Assembly (NCBI GenBank): GCA_937928795.1
Contig: CALFWB010000059.1
Span: 1 to 64,000 of the forward strand
DNA length: 64,000 bases
Reading direction: 5' to 3'
Source of the DNA: an uncultured Anaerolineales bacterium
GTDB lineage: Bacteria > Chloroflexota > Anaerolineae > Anaerolineales > UBA4823
In this document: positions 51,401 to 60,917 of the stretch, piece after piece
Layout: every line of letters begins with the position of its first letter
How positions within the stretch are numbered: the stretch's first letter is position 1
Notes under the pieces: generated by a model
Databases searched by the model: none
Told to the model about the DNA's origin: nothing
What the model saw: only the letters and a program-made list of their open reading frames with translations
Program-made: the position numbers and the translations under genes

Positions 51401-53026
51401 CCGACGTGGTTCTTGCATTCGCGCACTGCGTTTGAGACGGTGATCTTTAGTGGATTTTATGCAGCCTTTCTTGGCGCATATTTGCTCTATATCCAGCACT
51501 CGCCGCGCTATCTGTATTGGGCGATTTTGATGGCAGGATTAGCGTTTTATGCGTATAGCCCCGGTCAGGTAATTATCGCCGTGACAGCAGTTGCCCTCCT
51601 TGCTCTCGATTTTCGTTATCACTGGCAAAATCGTGCTCTTTTGGGCAAGGGGATGTTGTTGATCGGGCTGTTAGCGGTCCCTTATCTTCGTTTTCTCTCC
51701 TATCATCAGGAAGCGCCCTTACAGCACCTGCGCAATCTTGATTCCTATTGGTTCTATGATCTTCCTATCACTGAGAAAATCGGGCGTTATCTCAAGGAAT
51801 ACCTCATGGGATTAAGTCCATCTTATTGGTTTATCCCACACTCAATAGACCTAAACCGCCATACCATGAAGGGCTATGGTCATCTTGGATTTTGGAATTT
51901 ACCCTTTATCCTCTTGGGACTCATTTTTGCCATTCGCCAATGGCGCAAGCCTTCCTTACGGGTTTTTCTTGTCGCTTTTTTGGCAGTGCCAACCGGCGCA
52001 GCGCTGGTAGGGGTGGGAATAACTCGCTTGCTGGCGATGGTTATTCCGATGGCTGTTTTCGCAGCCTTGGGATGGGAGTGGGTTCTTTCTACTGTTCAGG
52101 AGGTACGCCGGCAGAAAGTGATTCAAGTTGCTCTGTTTGTTCTGTTCAGTGCAGTCTCTTTTTCCATGACAAGAGACAGCTTGCAAAATGGGCCGACTTG
52201 GTACGATGATTACGGCTTGTATGGGATGCAGTATGGCACACGCCAGATTTTTGAGCAAAAAATCCCACAATACTTACATCGCTATCCGGATAGTCAGCTC
52301 TTTGTTTCCTCGTTATGGGCAAACGGTGCGGATGTCTTTGTGCGCTATTTCCTAACTCCTGAACAGGCGCAACGCGTCAATATGGGATCAATTGATAGCT
52401 ATTTGAGCCGTAAGCAACCCTTAGATGAACGTACCGTCTTCTTCTTGACAGCCGAAGAGTTTCGCGCTGCGCTTGCCAGCCCTAAAATGCGTTTTATTCG
52501 CATGGAAGAGGAAGTATCTTACCCGAACGGAAAGACCGGGTTTTATATTGTGCGTTTGGCTTATGTGGACAATGTGGATGAAATCTTTGCCCGCGAGAGA
52601 GAACTCCGTCGCCAGTTGCTGACCGCCCATGTAGTTGTGGACGACATCTCCGTTGCGGTGCGCTATTCCCAAATTGATGCCGGTCGTCTGGGCGATCTCT
52701 TTGATCAAGATAAGCAAACTTTAATTCGCGGTCGTGAAGCCAATCCCTTTATCTTGGAATTCCAGTTTGTGCAGCCGCAGTTGTTGAAGGGGATTCAAGC
52801 TCAATTCGGCTCGATGGATTTTGAGCTAGTTTTGTATCTTTACCCAGAAGGACAGACTGAACCCATAGAACTGCGCCAAGAATATCGCGGATTGCCGCCT
52901 GATCCGTCTGTTGAATTGCTGTTTCCCCAGGAGATGAGCTTAGCAAAGATGAGAATTGAGGTTCGTGATCTCAATTATGGAGAGATTGCCAATATTCATA
53001 TTCGTGAGTTGAAATTCCTGAGATAG
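48461..53026 (+). CDS. Giant membrane protein: YfhO-like half fused to a GT-C glycosyltransferase-like half
   Basis: The 1521-residue protein contains two multi-helix units. The first (about residues 105-720) begins LPGNESGNFQAVMQYFVQSLLQDHRLPAWNPYFRTGLPYLADP, typical of YfhO-like membrane proteins, and ends with a beta domain and a helix near 700. The second (about 855-1240) begins with TDEAIQTASAAELVRNGFYGP near residue 885, the acidic first-loop motif of GT39/PMT-type lipid-linked sugar transferases. A soluble tail of 280 residues ends the protein. Both halves are normally separate proteins. It probably adds sugars to a surface polymer, lipid or protein; acceptor unknown. Confidence 0.75.
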   Translation: MSQSAAWFLIFFAVVLAIGIDLYLMRLVRVQIQKRLKENPAKAEGVYVFGAYSPILSWLKKLWNASLQLEAVATSPSIQPKLMQSEQRSADGGVLLGLRNIVIWLSRQREGFYLILLTVGVLFFCRGILSLRTDLQLPGNESGNFQAVMQYFVQSLLQDHRLPAWNPYFRTGLPYLADPMLHIYNPVVTLPSLLFGVRIGYRIALVFSYLIAAIGMMRLGRAFGLGKLVSLWLGFMYVFAGQPTARFFQGEYLFVFGFAWIPWVFYFLVRHWQTREFKKLVYFAFALALLYLSGNAYYPFLLFWLLLIFVFLFMVRVLSQPIRLEIDGRFLVSMLIALALGGGLIALHFLPMLQSRPYLVKGEDVQGSHTLWQIWLDYTSRDTFREDAYTALPAREEFYAYIGYMPFFALALLPFGWQKGRRRWIAYWIAVIAFVVMWVNVDQMPWRNYFYQTAFFSQFRHVLRPLIFGSFAIFLLGAFGLDGVEKRLIRWIENAADGGSGKVRRVICGLGFLGLIGLMGYGVYDVYRVNHPYLSLDQDDLAAYRITRWLREHDPSEYYVRRNPANSWHLPMLTARLKYIDAWYAFTLIEDRSDTDLAKRPVRAQPLYILQAENDPPPDGRWHLVTQIEGTTIYKMRDSLPIVFKTALSALQANPQEELRSEEVTPLTPFFKNDTVEIIAQATEQEVLVVLVSYFPGWRVKIDGRRAQLEQVGGYLAVKMEEGIHKYRFEFRPTVFYWGLTLSLISLSIGLFLIRSDVIAFGQKIWNLLPRVRDAWVTKMKIWAQRRVEKSLIHSAVYREGAFVVESEIGLEEGCEANLIVIPNRNSQMALPWLWNAWKQLAWLVVQSSLSAVSMTAMLFILSILIYFATRIVGLSDFPIYFFTDEAIQTASAAELVRNGFYGPGKVFLPTYFPNGSYWNLSLSVYVQVLPYLLFGKSVWVTRWTSLMVSGLMVLVLANALRKTVCPRAWWSFLLFLAVTPTWFLHSRTAFETVIFSGFYAAFLGAYLLYIQHSPRYLYWAILMAGLAFYAYSPGQVIIAVTAVALLALDFRYHWQNRALLGKGMLLIGLLAVPYLRFLSYHQEAPLQHLRNLDSYWFYDLPITEKIGRYLKEYLMGLSPSYWFIPHSIDLNRHTMKGYGHLGFWNLPFILLGLIFAIRQWRKPSLRVFLVAFLAVPTGAALVGVGITRLLAMVIPMAVFAALGWEWVLSTVQEVRRQKVIQVALFVLFSAVSFSMTRDSLQNGPTWYDDYGLYGMQYGTRQIFEQKIPQYLHRYPDSQLFVSSLWANGADVFVRYFLTPEQAQRVNMGSIDSYLSRKQPLDERTVFFLTAEEFRAALASPKMRFIRMEEEVSYPNGKTGFYIVRLAYVDNVDEIFARERELRRQLLTAHVVVDDISVAVRYSQIDAGRLGDLFDQDKQTLIRGREANPFILEFQFVQPQLLKGIQAQFGSMDFELVLYLYPEGQTEPIELRQEYRGLPPDPSVELLFPQEMSLAKMRIEVRDLNYGEIANIHIRELKFLR

Positions 53027-53037
53027 GAGGCGCATCG

Positions 53038-54075
53038 GTGAAAGCGGTCTATTTTGAGCAGCACGGTGGTTTGGACGTGCTCCAGTACGGTGATTTGCCC
53101 ACACCACCTGTAGGGCAGGGTGAGGTGTTGGTTCGGCTGAGAGCTGCCGCACTAAACCGAGTTGATCTGTGGGTACGCAACGGTTGGCCGGGCTTGAAAC
53201 TTTCCCTTCCGCATATCCCTGGGGCGGATGGAGCAGGTGTGATTGAAGAAGTAGGAGAAGGAGTGACCTCGGTCACCGAGGGGATGGCGGTGGTTATCAA
53301 TCCGAATATTGGCTGTGGGAAATGCCCGGAATGTCTGGCTGGTCAGGATAACCGTTGCCGCAATTGGCATTTGCTGGGCGAAACGATCTCAGGAACTTAT
53401 GCCGAATATGTGGTCGTTCCCGAAAGAAATGTTTTACCCTTACCACCATCTTTCCCAATGGCAGAAGCGGCTGCCGCAGCTCTGGTCTTCCAAACCGCTT
53501 GGCATTCGTTGATTACGCGTGGGCAGCTCAAAGCGGGGGAAAGCGTATTGGTCGTGGGTGCGTCTGGCGGCGTTAATACCGCTTGCATACAAATTGCCAA
53601 GCTTGCCGGGGCAACCGTGTTCGTTGTCGGCTCGAATTCAGAGAAGCTGGAGCTAGCCAAAACGCTTGGGGCAGATTTCCTCATTGACCGCTCCCAAGAA
53701 GAGAATTGGGCAAAAGTGATTTATCAACTGACCGATCGTCAAGGGGTGGATATTGTTGTTGATAATGTAGGCACGACGTTTCCTCTAAGTTTTCGGGCGG
53801 CGCGCAAAGGGGGGCGCATTCTCACGGTTGGCAATACCGGTGGTGCGATTTTTGAAATTGACAATCGGTTTATCTTCGGTAAACATCTGAGCTTAATCGG
53901 ATCGACTATGAGCAATCAACAGGACTTCCGACAAGTTATGCAGCTTGTTTTTGAAGGCAAATTAAAGGCGGTTTTAGACCGAGTTTATCCGTTGAGAGAA
54001 GCCAAACTAGCCCAAGAGCGATTAGAAAGCGGCCGACAAAACGGGAAAATTGTCTTAGAAATTGGTGATCTTTGA
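53038..54075 (+). CDS. Zinc-type alcohol dehydrogenase/quinone oxidoreductase family protein
   Basis: The 345-residue MDR-superfamily enzyme starts at a GTG with GGAGGCG upstream. It has the GroES-like N-terminal domain, a structural zinc site GCGKCPECLAGQDNRC, and the Rossmann loop LVVGASGGVNTACIQIAKLAGA. The catalytic-zinc triad is not clearly conserved at the usual positions (NRVDLWVRNGWPG replaces the Cys), so it may be a quinone or enoyl reductase rather than an alcohol dehydrogenase. It opens the acyl-CoA carboxylase operon, 11 bases after the giant membrane protein. Confidence 0.87.
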   Translation: MKAVYFEQHGGLDVLQYGDLPTPPVGQGEVLVRLRAAALNRVDLWVRNGWPGLKLSLPHIPGADGAGVIEEVGEGVTSVTEGMAVVINPNIGCGKCPECLAGQDNRCRNWHLLGETISGTYAEYVVVPERNVLPLPPSFPMAEAAAAALVFQTAWHSLITRGQLKAGESVLVVGASGGVNTACIQIAKLAGATVFVVGSNSEKLELAKTLGADFLIDRSQEENWAKVIYQLTDRQGVDIVVDNVGTTFPLSFRAARKGGRILTVGNTGGAIFEIDNRFIFGKHLSLIGSTMSNQQDFRQVMQLVFEGKLKAVLDRVYPLREAKLAQERLESGRQNGKIVLEIGDL

Positions 54076-54476
54076 AACCACCGATTTTCGTAACTTTTGT
54101 TTTCTTTGGCGTGTTAACCACAGGGAGCGCGCATCTGATCGGCGTGATTGAGACCTATCATCGATGGAGAACCCTCCAGAACTTATTAGGGAATGTTTCT
54201 TATTATATTTTGTTTTCGAATCTGGCATTATTCTTAGCTGCAGTTGGCGTTCTAATTGCTATCTGGTTTCGCTATCGCAAGGCGAAGTGGTCAGTTCTGG
54301 GCTATTTTCTGTTGTTTGTCTCTTTTAATTGGATAGATCGCCTAGTATTTTTTCAAACGAAGGATTTTACCCATCTACCTTTTGTCATTGGGTTTCAAAT
54401 TTTGATCGGTCTGATCATTTACTTGGGATTAGGTCGGAAGTCTGTGAAAGCCTATTTTGGAGAAAGCAATGCCTGA
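54072..54476 (+). CDS. Unrecognised small membrane protein in the carboxylase operon
   Basis: A 134-residue protein starting at a TTG that overlaps the upstream stop by 4 bases (TTGA). It has four hydrophobic helices (about residues 3-22, 44-63, 77-95, 100-120) separated by short charged loops, with a basic C-terminus. I recognise no family. The next gene overlaps its end by 8 bases. Coupling on both sides makes it part of the operon; it could anchor or regulate the carboxylase or be unrelated. Confidence 0.72.
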   Translation: MKPPIFVTFVFFGVLTTGSAHLIGVIETYHRWRTLQNLLGNVSYYILFSNLALFLAAVGVLIAIWFRYRKAKWSVLGYFLLFVSFNWIDRLVFFQTKDFTHLPFVIGFQILIGLIIYLGLGRKSVKAYFGESNA

Positions 54477-56031
54477 CGAAAAGCCTCTAAACCCGAAGAT
54501 TCAAAAATTGCGTCAACTGCGTGCTCAGAGCTGTCTGGGGGGTGGAGAAGAACGCATCCGAGCCCAGCACGAACGCGGTAAATTGACCGCCCGCGAGCGG
54601 ATCGATTTACTGCTTGATAAGGGCACCTTCCGCGAGGTGGATGCCTTTGTCCTGCACCGCACCCACGATTTTGACTTGGATAAGCAGCGTTATTTGGGGG
54701 ATAGCGTGGTGACCGGCTGGGGGATGATCGAAGGACGCTTGGTATACGTCTTTTCGCAAGATTTCACCGTTTTTGGGGGTAGCCTCGGAGAAGTTCATGC
54801 CGAGAAGGTGTGTAAGATTATGGATATGGCGATGAAAAACGGTGCGCCCGTGATTGGACTCAACGACTCAGGCGGGGCACGCATTCAAGAGGGGGTAGTT
54901 TCTCTCGGCGGCTATGCCGATATCTTTTTGCGCAATACGTTAGCTTCGGGGGTCATCCCGCAAATTAGCGTTATCATGGGACCTTGCGCCGGTGGAGCGG
55001 TGTATTCTCCCGCCTTAACCGACTTTATCCTGATGGTGCGGAACTCTTCGTATATGTTTATTACAGGCCCAGAAGTGGTTAAGGCAGTTACTCATGAAGA
55101 CGTAACCTTTGAGGAGTTAGGAGGTGCGGCGGTACACTCGGAGATTTCGGGGGTTTGTCATCTGGCAGCCGATAGTGAAGCGGATGCTCTCTACCTTGTG
55201 CGCAAGTTACTTAGTTATATTCCTCAAAACAACCTAGAAGATCCGCCTTTTGTTCCCCCGGTGGACGATCCTTTGCGCATGGAAGAAGCTTTGGATGAGA
55301 TTATCCCAGATGATCCCCAAAAACCGTATGATATGCGCGAGGTGATTCGCTTAGTGGTCGATGACGGCATTTTCTTTGAAATTCAAGAATACTTTGCTCC
55401 AAACATCGTCATTGGCTTTGCGCGCTTAGGTGGTCATAGTGTTGGAGTGGTGGCTAATCAACCGGCAGTACTGGCAGGGGTATTGGACATCAAATCTTCC
55501 GAGAAAGCCGCTCGCTTTGTTCGATTTTGTGACGCCTTTAATATCCCCTTAGTGACCTTCGTAGATGTACCGGGCTTCTTACCCGGTGTAAGTCAGGAAC
55601 ATGGCGGCATCATCCGCTCGGGGGCAAAATTGCTATATGCGTATTGCGAGGCAACCGTGCCAAAGCTGACGGTCGTCACCCGCAAGGCTTATGGTGGCGC
55701 GTATGACGTGATGAGCAGCAAACACATCCGTGGCGATGTGAATTTCGCTTGGCCTTCGGCAGAAATTGCCGTAATGGGCCCTGAGGGCGCGGTGAATATC
55801 ATCTTCCGCAAAGAAATTGCTAAAGCGGAAGACCCCGAAAAGCGCCGTGAGGAGTTGGTGAGGGAATACCGAGAAAAGTTTGCTAATCCGTACATTGCTG
55901 CCGAGAGAGGCTATATTGACGACGTTATTGAGCCACACGAGACGCGGCCACGCTTGATCAATGCTTTGGAGATGCTCGCCAATAAACGCGATACCAACCC
56001 ACCCAAAAAACACGGGTGTATTCCCTTATGA
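54469..56031 (+). CDS. pccB: Acyl-CoA carboxylase, carboxyltransferase subunit (propionyl-CoA type)
   Basis: The 520-residue carboxyltransferase has both crotonase-like halves: [40 protein letters not shown] and [19 protein letters not shown], then [35 protein letters not shown] and [17 protein letters not shown]. It moves CO2 from biotin to an acyl-CoA, probably propionyl-CoA (or methylcrotonyl/acetyl-CoA). The ATG at 54469 is supported by GGAG and the family start. Biotin carboxylase and carrier genes follow after an intervening hydrolase gene. Confidence 0.94.
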   Translation: MPDEKPLNPKIQKLRQLRAQSCLGGGEERIRAQHERGKLTARERIDLLLDKGTFREVDAFVLHRTHDFDLDKQRYLGDSVVTGWGMIEGRLVYVFSQDFTVFGGSLGEVHAEKVCKIMDMAMKNGAPVIGLNDSGGARIQEGVVSLGGYADIFLRNTLASGVIPQISVIMGPCAGGAVYSPALTDFILMVRNSSYMFITGPEVVKAVTHEDVTFEELGGAAVHSEISGVCHLAADSEADALYLVRKLLSYIPQNNLEDPPFVPPVDDPLRMEEALDEIIPDDPQKPYDMREVIRLVVDDGIFFEIQEYFAPNIVIGFARLGGHSVGVVANQPAVLAGVLDIKSSEKAARFVRFCDAFNIPLVTFVDVPGFLPGVSQEHGGIIRSGAKLLYAYCEATVPKLTVVTRKAYGGAYDVMSSKHIRGDVNFAWPSAEIAVMGPEGAVNIIFRKEIAKAEDPEKRREELVREYREKFANPYIAAERGYIDDVIEPHETRPRLINALEMLANKRDTNPPKKHGCIPL

Positions 56032-56081
56032 TCCGTTCGTTGTGAAAATCCACCTGTTATCCTCGGGAAGGTGAGGGCTAC

Positions 56082-56855
56082 ATGAGTTGGCAAAAAGAGT
56101 GGATCGAGGTCAGAGGTCACCGCGTTTATCTTGAGCGGTTTGAAACGGATAGCCCGCTGCTGGTTGTCCTGTTGCATCATGGGTTGGGAAGTGTGCAGGC
56201 TTGGCGTGCCCAGATGGACTTTTTGACGAGCCAAGGCATTCCCATTCTGGCTTATGATCGTTGGGGATATGGCCAGTCGGATGATCGGGCGCAATTAGAT
56301 CCGCCTTTTTTTGAAGAAGATGTGCAAGATTTAGAGGCAATCGTATCGCAGCTTGCCAAACCTTTGGTTCTTGTGGGGCATTCGGACGGCGGCAACATCG
56401 CCCTAACGTATGCAAGTCGTCAGCCAGAGAACTTGCGCGGAGTTGTGGTAATTGCAGCCCATATTTACTTTGAACCCAAGATGGCAAGTGGAATGCAGGA
56501 GCTAATTCGTTCTTATCAAGAAAATGAGGTTTTCCAAAAAAGCCTGCACCGAGTCCACAAAGGCAAACCCGTGTTTGAACGCTGGTTTCAAGCCTGGACT
56601 CAACTGGGTATGGATTGGGATATGAGACGGATTCTCTCCTCGATATCCTGTCCGGTATTCGTGGTGCAGGGGAGTGAAGATGAACATGCAACCATTCAAC
56701 ATGCCTTGGACCTGACCAAGGCTTTGCCGAATGGGCGAGTACAAATCCTCGAAGGGGTGAATCACATGCTACCACAAAAAGCTGCGGGCATCTTCAATCC
56801 ACTCCTTAGCGAAGCTCTTATGGAGTTTCAGAAGGGAAATCAGTATGTTCAATAA
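56082..56855 (+). CDS. Alpha/beta hydrolase
   Basis: The 257-residue hydrolase has the oxyanion segment [25 protein letters not shown], the nucleophile elbow [13 protein letters not shown] (Ser in GHSDGG) and the late acid and His in [13 protein letters not shown] and [12 protein letters not shown]. The size fits esterases, thioesterases and C-C bond hydrolases. It sits between pccB and the biotin carboxylase gene, overlapping the latter by 11 bases, so a role in CoA-thioester or carboxylated product handling is plausible. Confidence 0.88.
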   Translation: MSWQKEWIEVRGHRVYLERFETDSPLLVVLLHHGLGSVQAWRAQMDFLTSQGIPILAYDRWGYGQSDDRAQLDPPFFEEDVQDLEAIVSQLAKPLVLVGHSDGGNIALTYASRQPENLRGVVVIAAHIYFEPKMASGMQELIRSYQENEVFQKSLHRVHKGKPVFERWFQAWTQLGMDWDMRRILSSISCPVFVVQGSEDEHATIQHALDLTKALPNGRVQILEGVNHMLPQKAAGIFNPLLSEALMEFQKGNQYVQ

Positions 56856-58359
56856 AGTACTGATCGCTAATCGGGGTGAAATTGCGGTTCGCATTTTGCG
56901 CGCCTGTCGGGAGCTGGGAATGAAAACCGTGGCGGTTTTTTCCGATGCTGACCGACACGCGCTGCATGTCCGTTATGCTGACGAGGCATATTACATTGGA
57001 GCGTCTCCTTCGCGAGAGTCTTATTTGCGGGGAGATAAAATTATCGAAGTCGCCCTGAAATCTGGGGCTGGCGCCATCCATCCGGGTTATGGCTTTCTAG
57101 CGGAACGCGCCGATTTTGCCCAAGCGGTTCTGGATGCCGGCTTGGCGTTTATCGGCCCGAAGCCTTCTTCAATTGCGGCTATGGGAGATAAAGCCGTAGC
57201 GCGCGCAACCGTATCGAAAGCTGGTGTGCCGGTTGTGCCCGGCACAGAAGGGGAAGGGGCGTTGAGAGATGATGAATTGTTGGCGATTGCGCCTCAGATT
57301 GGCTTTCCGTTACTGATTAAGGCAACGGCTGGCGGGGGAGGGAAGGGGATGCGCGAGGTCAAGTTCCTAGATGAGATGCCGGCTCTGCTAAAAGCTGCCC
57401 GGCGCGAAGCAGAAGCCGCTTTTGGAGACGGGAATGTATATCTAGAGAAATTGATCGATGGAGCAAGACATATTGAATTCCAAATCCTAGCCGACACGCA
57501 TGGAAATGTTATCCACCTCGGCGAAAGAGAGTGTTCGCTACAACGCCGCCACCAAAAATTGCTCGAAGAAAGCCCCTCTCCTTTTATTGGCGATGATGAA
57601 GAGTTGCGACAAAGAATGGGAGAAGTTGCAGTAAGAGCAGCAGAAGCGGTAGGATACGTCAATGCGGGGACGATCGAATTCCTGGTGGATAAAGATAAAA
57701 AATTTTATTTCCTAGAGATGAACACCCGCCTGCAAGTCGAGCACCCGATTACCGAGATGGTCACCGGGGTTGATATCGTCAAAGAACAGATTCGCATCGC
57801 GCGCGGCAGGCAACTTCGTTATACGCAAGAGGATATCTTCCTCAAGGGTTGGTCAATCGAGTGCCGCATTAACGCTGAAGACCCGTATAATAACTTCATG
57901 CCCTCTACAGGGGTGCTCACCCATATTATCCCACCGACCGGACCTGGGGTGCGAATTGACACCGGCGTTTATCCGGGGTTTGAGATTACACCCTACTACG
58001 ACTCACTCATCTCGAAGTTGATTGTGTGGGGCGAAACCCGAGCAGAAGCGATTCTGAGGATGCGCCGCGCCCTTGAAGAATATCGTATCCTCGGCGTGCA
58101 CACTAACATTCCCTTCCATCAGCGGTTAATGGATTCGCACCGCTTTATGGCTGGCCAATTTGACACTCGCTTTGTGGAAGAGCGTTTTTCACTCGAAAGC
58201 GCTCAAGAAAATATCGAAACCCATCCCAATATCGCCGCAATCATTGCTGCACTGGTAGCACATCGAGAAACCCGCCGCGCAGCTCAATTTGTCCGCCGTG
58301 GGGAACGCGACATCAGCAACTGGAAATGGCTCGGTCGCTGGGAAAGGATCAGAAAATGA
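56845..58359 (+). CDS. accC: Biotin carboxylase subunit of acyl-CoA carboxylase
   Basis: The 504-residue ATP-grasp enzyme begins [38 protein letters not shown]-binding [10 protein letters not shown], the [17 protein letters not shown] motif, [20 protein letters not shown] and ECRINAEDP are all present. It carboxylates biotin with bicarbonate and ATP. It differs from fused PccA proteins by the separate carrier subunit, encoded next with a 4-base overlap. AAGGGA precedes the ATG. Confidence 0.96.
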   Translation: MFNKVLIANRGEIAVRILRACRELGMKTVAVFSDADRHALHVRYADEAYYIGASPSRESYLRGDKIIEVALKSGAGAIHPGYGFLAERADFAQAVLDAGLAFIGPKPSSIAAMGDKAVARATVSKAGVPVVPGTEGEGALRDDELLAIAPQIGFPLLIKATAGGGGKGMREVKFLDEMPALLKAARREAEAAFGDGNVYLEKLIDGARHIEFQILADTHGNVIHLGERECSLQRRHQKLLEESPSPFIGDDEELRQRMGEVAVRAAEAVGYVNAGTIEFLVDKDKKFYFLEMNTRLQVEHPITEMVTGVDIVKEQIRIARGRQLRYTQEDIFLKGWSIECRINAEDPYNNFMPSTGVLTHIIPPTGPGVRIDTGVYPGFEITPYYDSLISKLIVWGETRAEAILRMRRALEEYRILGVHTNIPFHQRLMDSHRFMAGQFDTRFVEERFSLESAQENIETHPNIAAIIAALVAHRETRRAAQFVRRGERDISNWKWLGRWERIRK

Positions 58360-58862
58360 TCAATGTAAGGTATATTGCCACGATCGATCAGGTTGACTAC
58401 CTGGTTGAAATTATCGATGACAAGCATGTTGCCTTGAATGGTCAAATTTATGAAATTGACTTTGCTTCGGTCAGCGATCAACCGATCTATTCCTTGCTGA
58501 TTGACGGAGAATCTTATGAGGCTTTTGTTGATCGGCGCGAGGAAGAGTGGCAAATCTTATTGCTCGGTAACCTGTATTTGGTGCGTGTGGAAGATGAACG
58601 GGAAAAGCGCTTGAGAGCTGCGGCAGGGGGAAGAGTGATTGAACGCGGTGAATTTCATCTGAAAGCGCCGATGCCCGGATTGGTGGTTGCTATCCCAGTG
58701 ACTGAGGGTCAGCGGGTCAATAAAGGGGATGTGTTGGTCATCTTAGAGTCAATGAAAATGCAGAATGAACTCAAGTCTCCCCGCGATGGCGTTGTCATTC
58801 GCTTGAGAGTGGGCGTGGGGGATAGTGTTGAACAATCTGAAACATTACTAAGCGTAGTCTGA
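58356..58862 (+). CDS. Biotin carboxyl carrier subunit
   Basis: The ATG at 58356 overlaps the accC stop (ATGA) and has AAGGA upstream. The 168-residue protein has an N-terminal beta domain (BT-like linker to the carboxylase) and a C-terminal biotinyl domain with [20 protein letters not shown], where Lys134 should carry biotin. The [28 protein letters not shown] segment is typical. It links the carboxylase and transferase active sites. Confidence 0.94.
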   Translation: MINVRYIATIDQVDYLVEIIDDKHVALNGQIYEIDFASVSDQPIYSLLIDGESYEAFVDRREEEWQILLLGNLYLVRVEDEREKRLRAAAGGRVIERGEFHLKAPMPGLVVAIPVTEGQRVNKGDVLVILESMKMQNELKSPRDGVVIRLRVGVGDSVEQSETLLSVV

Positions 58863-58878
58863 GTTAAGGAGAGACCGA

Positions 58879-59490
58879 ATGCAGGAACGCGAGATTGAAG
58901 TAAAGTTTTTAGTCAAGGACCTAAGCGCAATTGAGGCTAAGTTAAAGCAAGCGCAGGCAAGGCTGCTTCAACCGAGGATGTTTGAACAAAACCTGAGGTT
59001 TGATACTCCCGACCGAAGGTTATCTCAGCGTGGGGAGGTTTTGCGGTTGCGAAGAGACGTGCATAATCTCCTGACCTATAAAGGGGTTAGTTCGGATGAT
59101 CACGGTGCTCGATCGCGGGTGGAGATCCAAACCCAAGTTGCGGATTTCGAAGCGACTCGGCGGTTGTTTGAAGCCTTGGGTTATTCTGTGATCATGACTT
59201 ATGAGAAGTATCGCTGTGAGTACGAAGTTGATGAGGGACGAATCTCGCTGGATGAAATGCCGTATGGGAATTTTGTCGAGATTGAAGCGGAGAGTGCAGA
59301 GAAAATCCAGCAGCTCTGCCAATTCTTGAGTCTTGATTGGTCGAAGCGAGTTTTCTATAGCTACGCCGAACTTTTTTCGCTTATTAAGGACGCAGACCAA
59401 CTAGAAACGGATGATTTATCTTTTGAAACCTTCAAAAATTGGCAAGGTAATCTTGCCCATTTTAGCATTTTCCCTGCAGATGATGAATAA
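58879..59490 (+). CDS. CYTH-domain protein (class IV adenylate cyclase/triphosphatase-like)
   Basis: The 203-residue protein begins EREIEVKFLVKDLSAIEAKL with the ExExK tunnel motif of the CYTH superfamily, and continues with LRFDTPDRRLSQRGEVLRLRRD, LTYKG and EYEVDEGRISLDEMPYGNFVEIEAE. Members are adenylate cyclases (CyaB), thiamine triphosphatases or inorganic triphosphatases; the sequence fits the CyaB group best. Last gene of the carboxylase operon (16-base gap). A cyclase role would suggest cAMP signalling, which is not shown by anything else here. Confidence 0.85.
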   Translation: MQEREIEVKFLVKDLSAIEAKLKQAQARLLQPRMFEQNLRFDTPDRRLSQRGEVLRLRRDVHNLLTYKGVSSDDHGARSRVEIQTQVADFEATRRLFEALGYSVIMTYEKYRCEYEVDEGRISLDEMPYGNFVEIEAESAEKIQQLCQFLSLDWSKRVFYSYAELFSLIKDADQLETDDLSFETFKNWQGNLAHFSIFPADDE

Positions 59491-59563
59491 GGTCAAAATT
59501 GAAAAGGCTAATCCAAAGTGCATCTTCGCTTGAGCAGGCGTTTTGAAGTGCTGAAGCCTTGCA

Positions 59564-60418
59564 TCAGGCGTCAACCAGTTTGAGCCCTTTCCAAGCTAAA
59601 CGATTTATGGTTGAAAAAGGAAGACCAATCAACTTAAGGAAATTTTTGAGAGGGGTGGGGTCACCACTGGTTGCAAATTTTAGCTCCCCCATTTTGGTGG
59701 GGTCATTAAGAAGTCTGCGTTGTTGAAGTACCCGGTAGGTTTGGCGTGCCACTGCCGGGGCGGGATCGATCACACGCACCTTCTCACCAACAATTTCTTG
59801 GATTAATGGAACAACAAATGGGTAATGCGTACAACCCAAGACAACCGTATCAATATTTTGGGCTAGCATAGGGAGTAAAGCGTCTTCAAGAATTTTTCGG
59901 CTCGTTGTGCTGCTAAAATTTCCTTGCTCGATTTGTTGCACCAAGCCGGGGCAGGTATGTTGGTAAAGCTTCACACCTTGGGCAAAGCGTTCGATGACTG
60001 AGGCGTAGAGCGCGCCTTGAAACGTGGCTGGGGTTGCTAAAACTCCAACTGCACCGCTTTGGGTTGTTTCGGCGGCTGGTTTGACTGCGGGCTCCATACC
60101 GATAAAGGGAAGATCGGGATATGATTGACGAAGAGACTTAAGAGCGGCTGCTGAAGCTGTGTTACAAGCGACAACGATGATTTTGGCATTTTTCGAGATC
60201 AAATATTCGGTGATGCCCATGGCGTAATTGCGAACCTCTTCCATGGGTCTTTGTCCATAAGGGACATGGGCTTGGTCGGCTATGTAGAGGACATTCTCAT
60301 GAGGAAGTTGACGCACAATCTCTCTTAAAACACTTAGTCCCCCTACACCGGAATCGAAAACCCCAATCGGTGCAGAGGGGGAAAAAGGAAATGTTGAATC
60401 GGCAGAAGCCGTCGCCAA
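59564..60418 (-). CDS. murI: Glutamate racemase
   Basis: The 284-residue enzyme makes D-glutamate for peptidoglycan. GVFDSGVGGLSVLREI opens the fold; the catalytic cysteines are in VVACNTASA and VLGCTHYPF; YIADQAHVPYGQRP and IGMEPAVKPA are conserved. The only start near the right place is a TTG 2 bases after the rplS stop, without its own ribosome-binding site, so translation probably depends on rplS. Confidence 0.94.
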   Translation of the reverse strand: MATASADSTFPFSPSAPIGVFDSGVGGLSVLREIVRQLPHENVLYIADQAHVPYGQRPMEEVRNYAMGITEYLISKNAKIIVVACNTASAAALKSLRQSYPDLPFIGMEPAVKPAAETTQSGAVGVLATPATFQGALYASVIERFAQGVKLYQHTCPGLVQQIEQGNFSSTTSRKILEDALLPMLAQNIDTVVLGCTHYPFVVPLIQEIVGEKVRVIDPAPAVARQTYRVLQQRRLLNDPTKMGELKFATSGDPTPLKNFLKLIGLPFSTINRLAWKGLKLVDA

Positions 60419-60420
60419 GC

Positions 60421-60771
60421 TTATGCAGTGAACTTGGTCTTAAGCCGAGAGCTTTTACCCGTCCGCCCGCGCAGGAAGTAGAGCTGAGCGCGACGCACGT
60501 GAGCATGGCGTTCGACAATGACTTTTTCAAGACGAGGGGATTTCAAGAGAAATGTTCTTTCTACCCCAATGCCGTTGCTGGCGATGCGCCGCACTGTGAA
60601 GTTGGCGTTATTACCGCCTTTGCCCATGCGAATAACCGTGCCGCGGAATTCCTGTGTTCGCTCGGAGTTGCCTTCTTTGATACGGATGAAAACTCTGACG
60701 GAATCTCCAGGCCGTAATTCAGGGATGTTTTCGTTGATCGGTGCTTCAACAGCTTGCAATAATTCGCTCAT
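60421..60771 (-). CDS. rplS: 50S ribosomal protein L19
   Basis: The 116-residue protein matches L19: RPGDSVRVFIRIKEGNSERTQEFRGTVIRMGKGG, FTVRRIASNGIGVERTFLLKSPRLEKVIVERHAHVRRAQLYFLRGRTGKSSRLK. It sits at the 30S-50S interface. AAGGA is 7 bases before the ATG. An rplS-murI pair is unusual, since rplS normally follows rpsP, rimM and trmD; those are not here. Confidence 0.97.
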   Translation of the reverse strand: MSELLQAVEAPINENIPELRPGDSVRVFIRIKEGNSERTQEFRGTVIRMGKGGNNANFTVRRIASNGIGVERTFLLKSPRLEKVIVERHAHVRRAQLYFLRGRTGKSSRLKTKFTA

Positions 60772-60825
60772 AAGACAATCCTTGAGATTGGTTTATTCTG
60801 ATAAGAATTTCAAACGCGAACGTAA

Positions 60826-60834
60826 ATTATATCA
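60826..60834 (-). promoter_or_regulatory. Extended -10 promoter for rplS
   Basis: Minus strand TGATATAAT (60834-60826), an extended -10 with perfect hexamer, 55 bases upstream of the rplS start. A TTGACA lies too close (8 bases) to serve as its -35. Confidence 0.55.
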
Positions 60835-60917
60835 TGAATTGTCAATCGTCATGAAAATTTATCGAGAAAAACTCGAAACTTGCCCTAAATCGGCACTTGC
60901 AAACCAAAACTCTGTGG

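Noticed and set aside
48461..53026. Frameshift joining two separate genes into one
   Set aside because: The frame is continuous over 4.5 kb with normal codon use on both sides of the junction, so a true fusion is more likely; a sequencing check would settle it.
60841..60866. TTGACA as the -35 of the rplS promoter
   Set aside because: Only 8 bases separate it from TATAAT, too short for sigma-70 type recognition.
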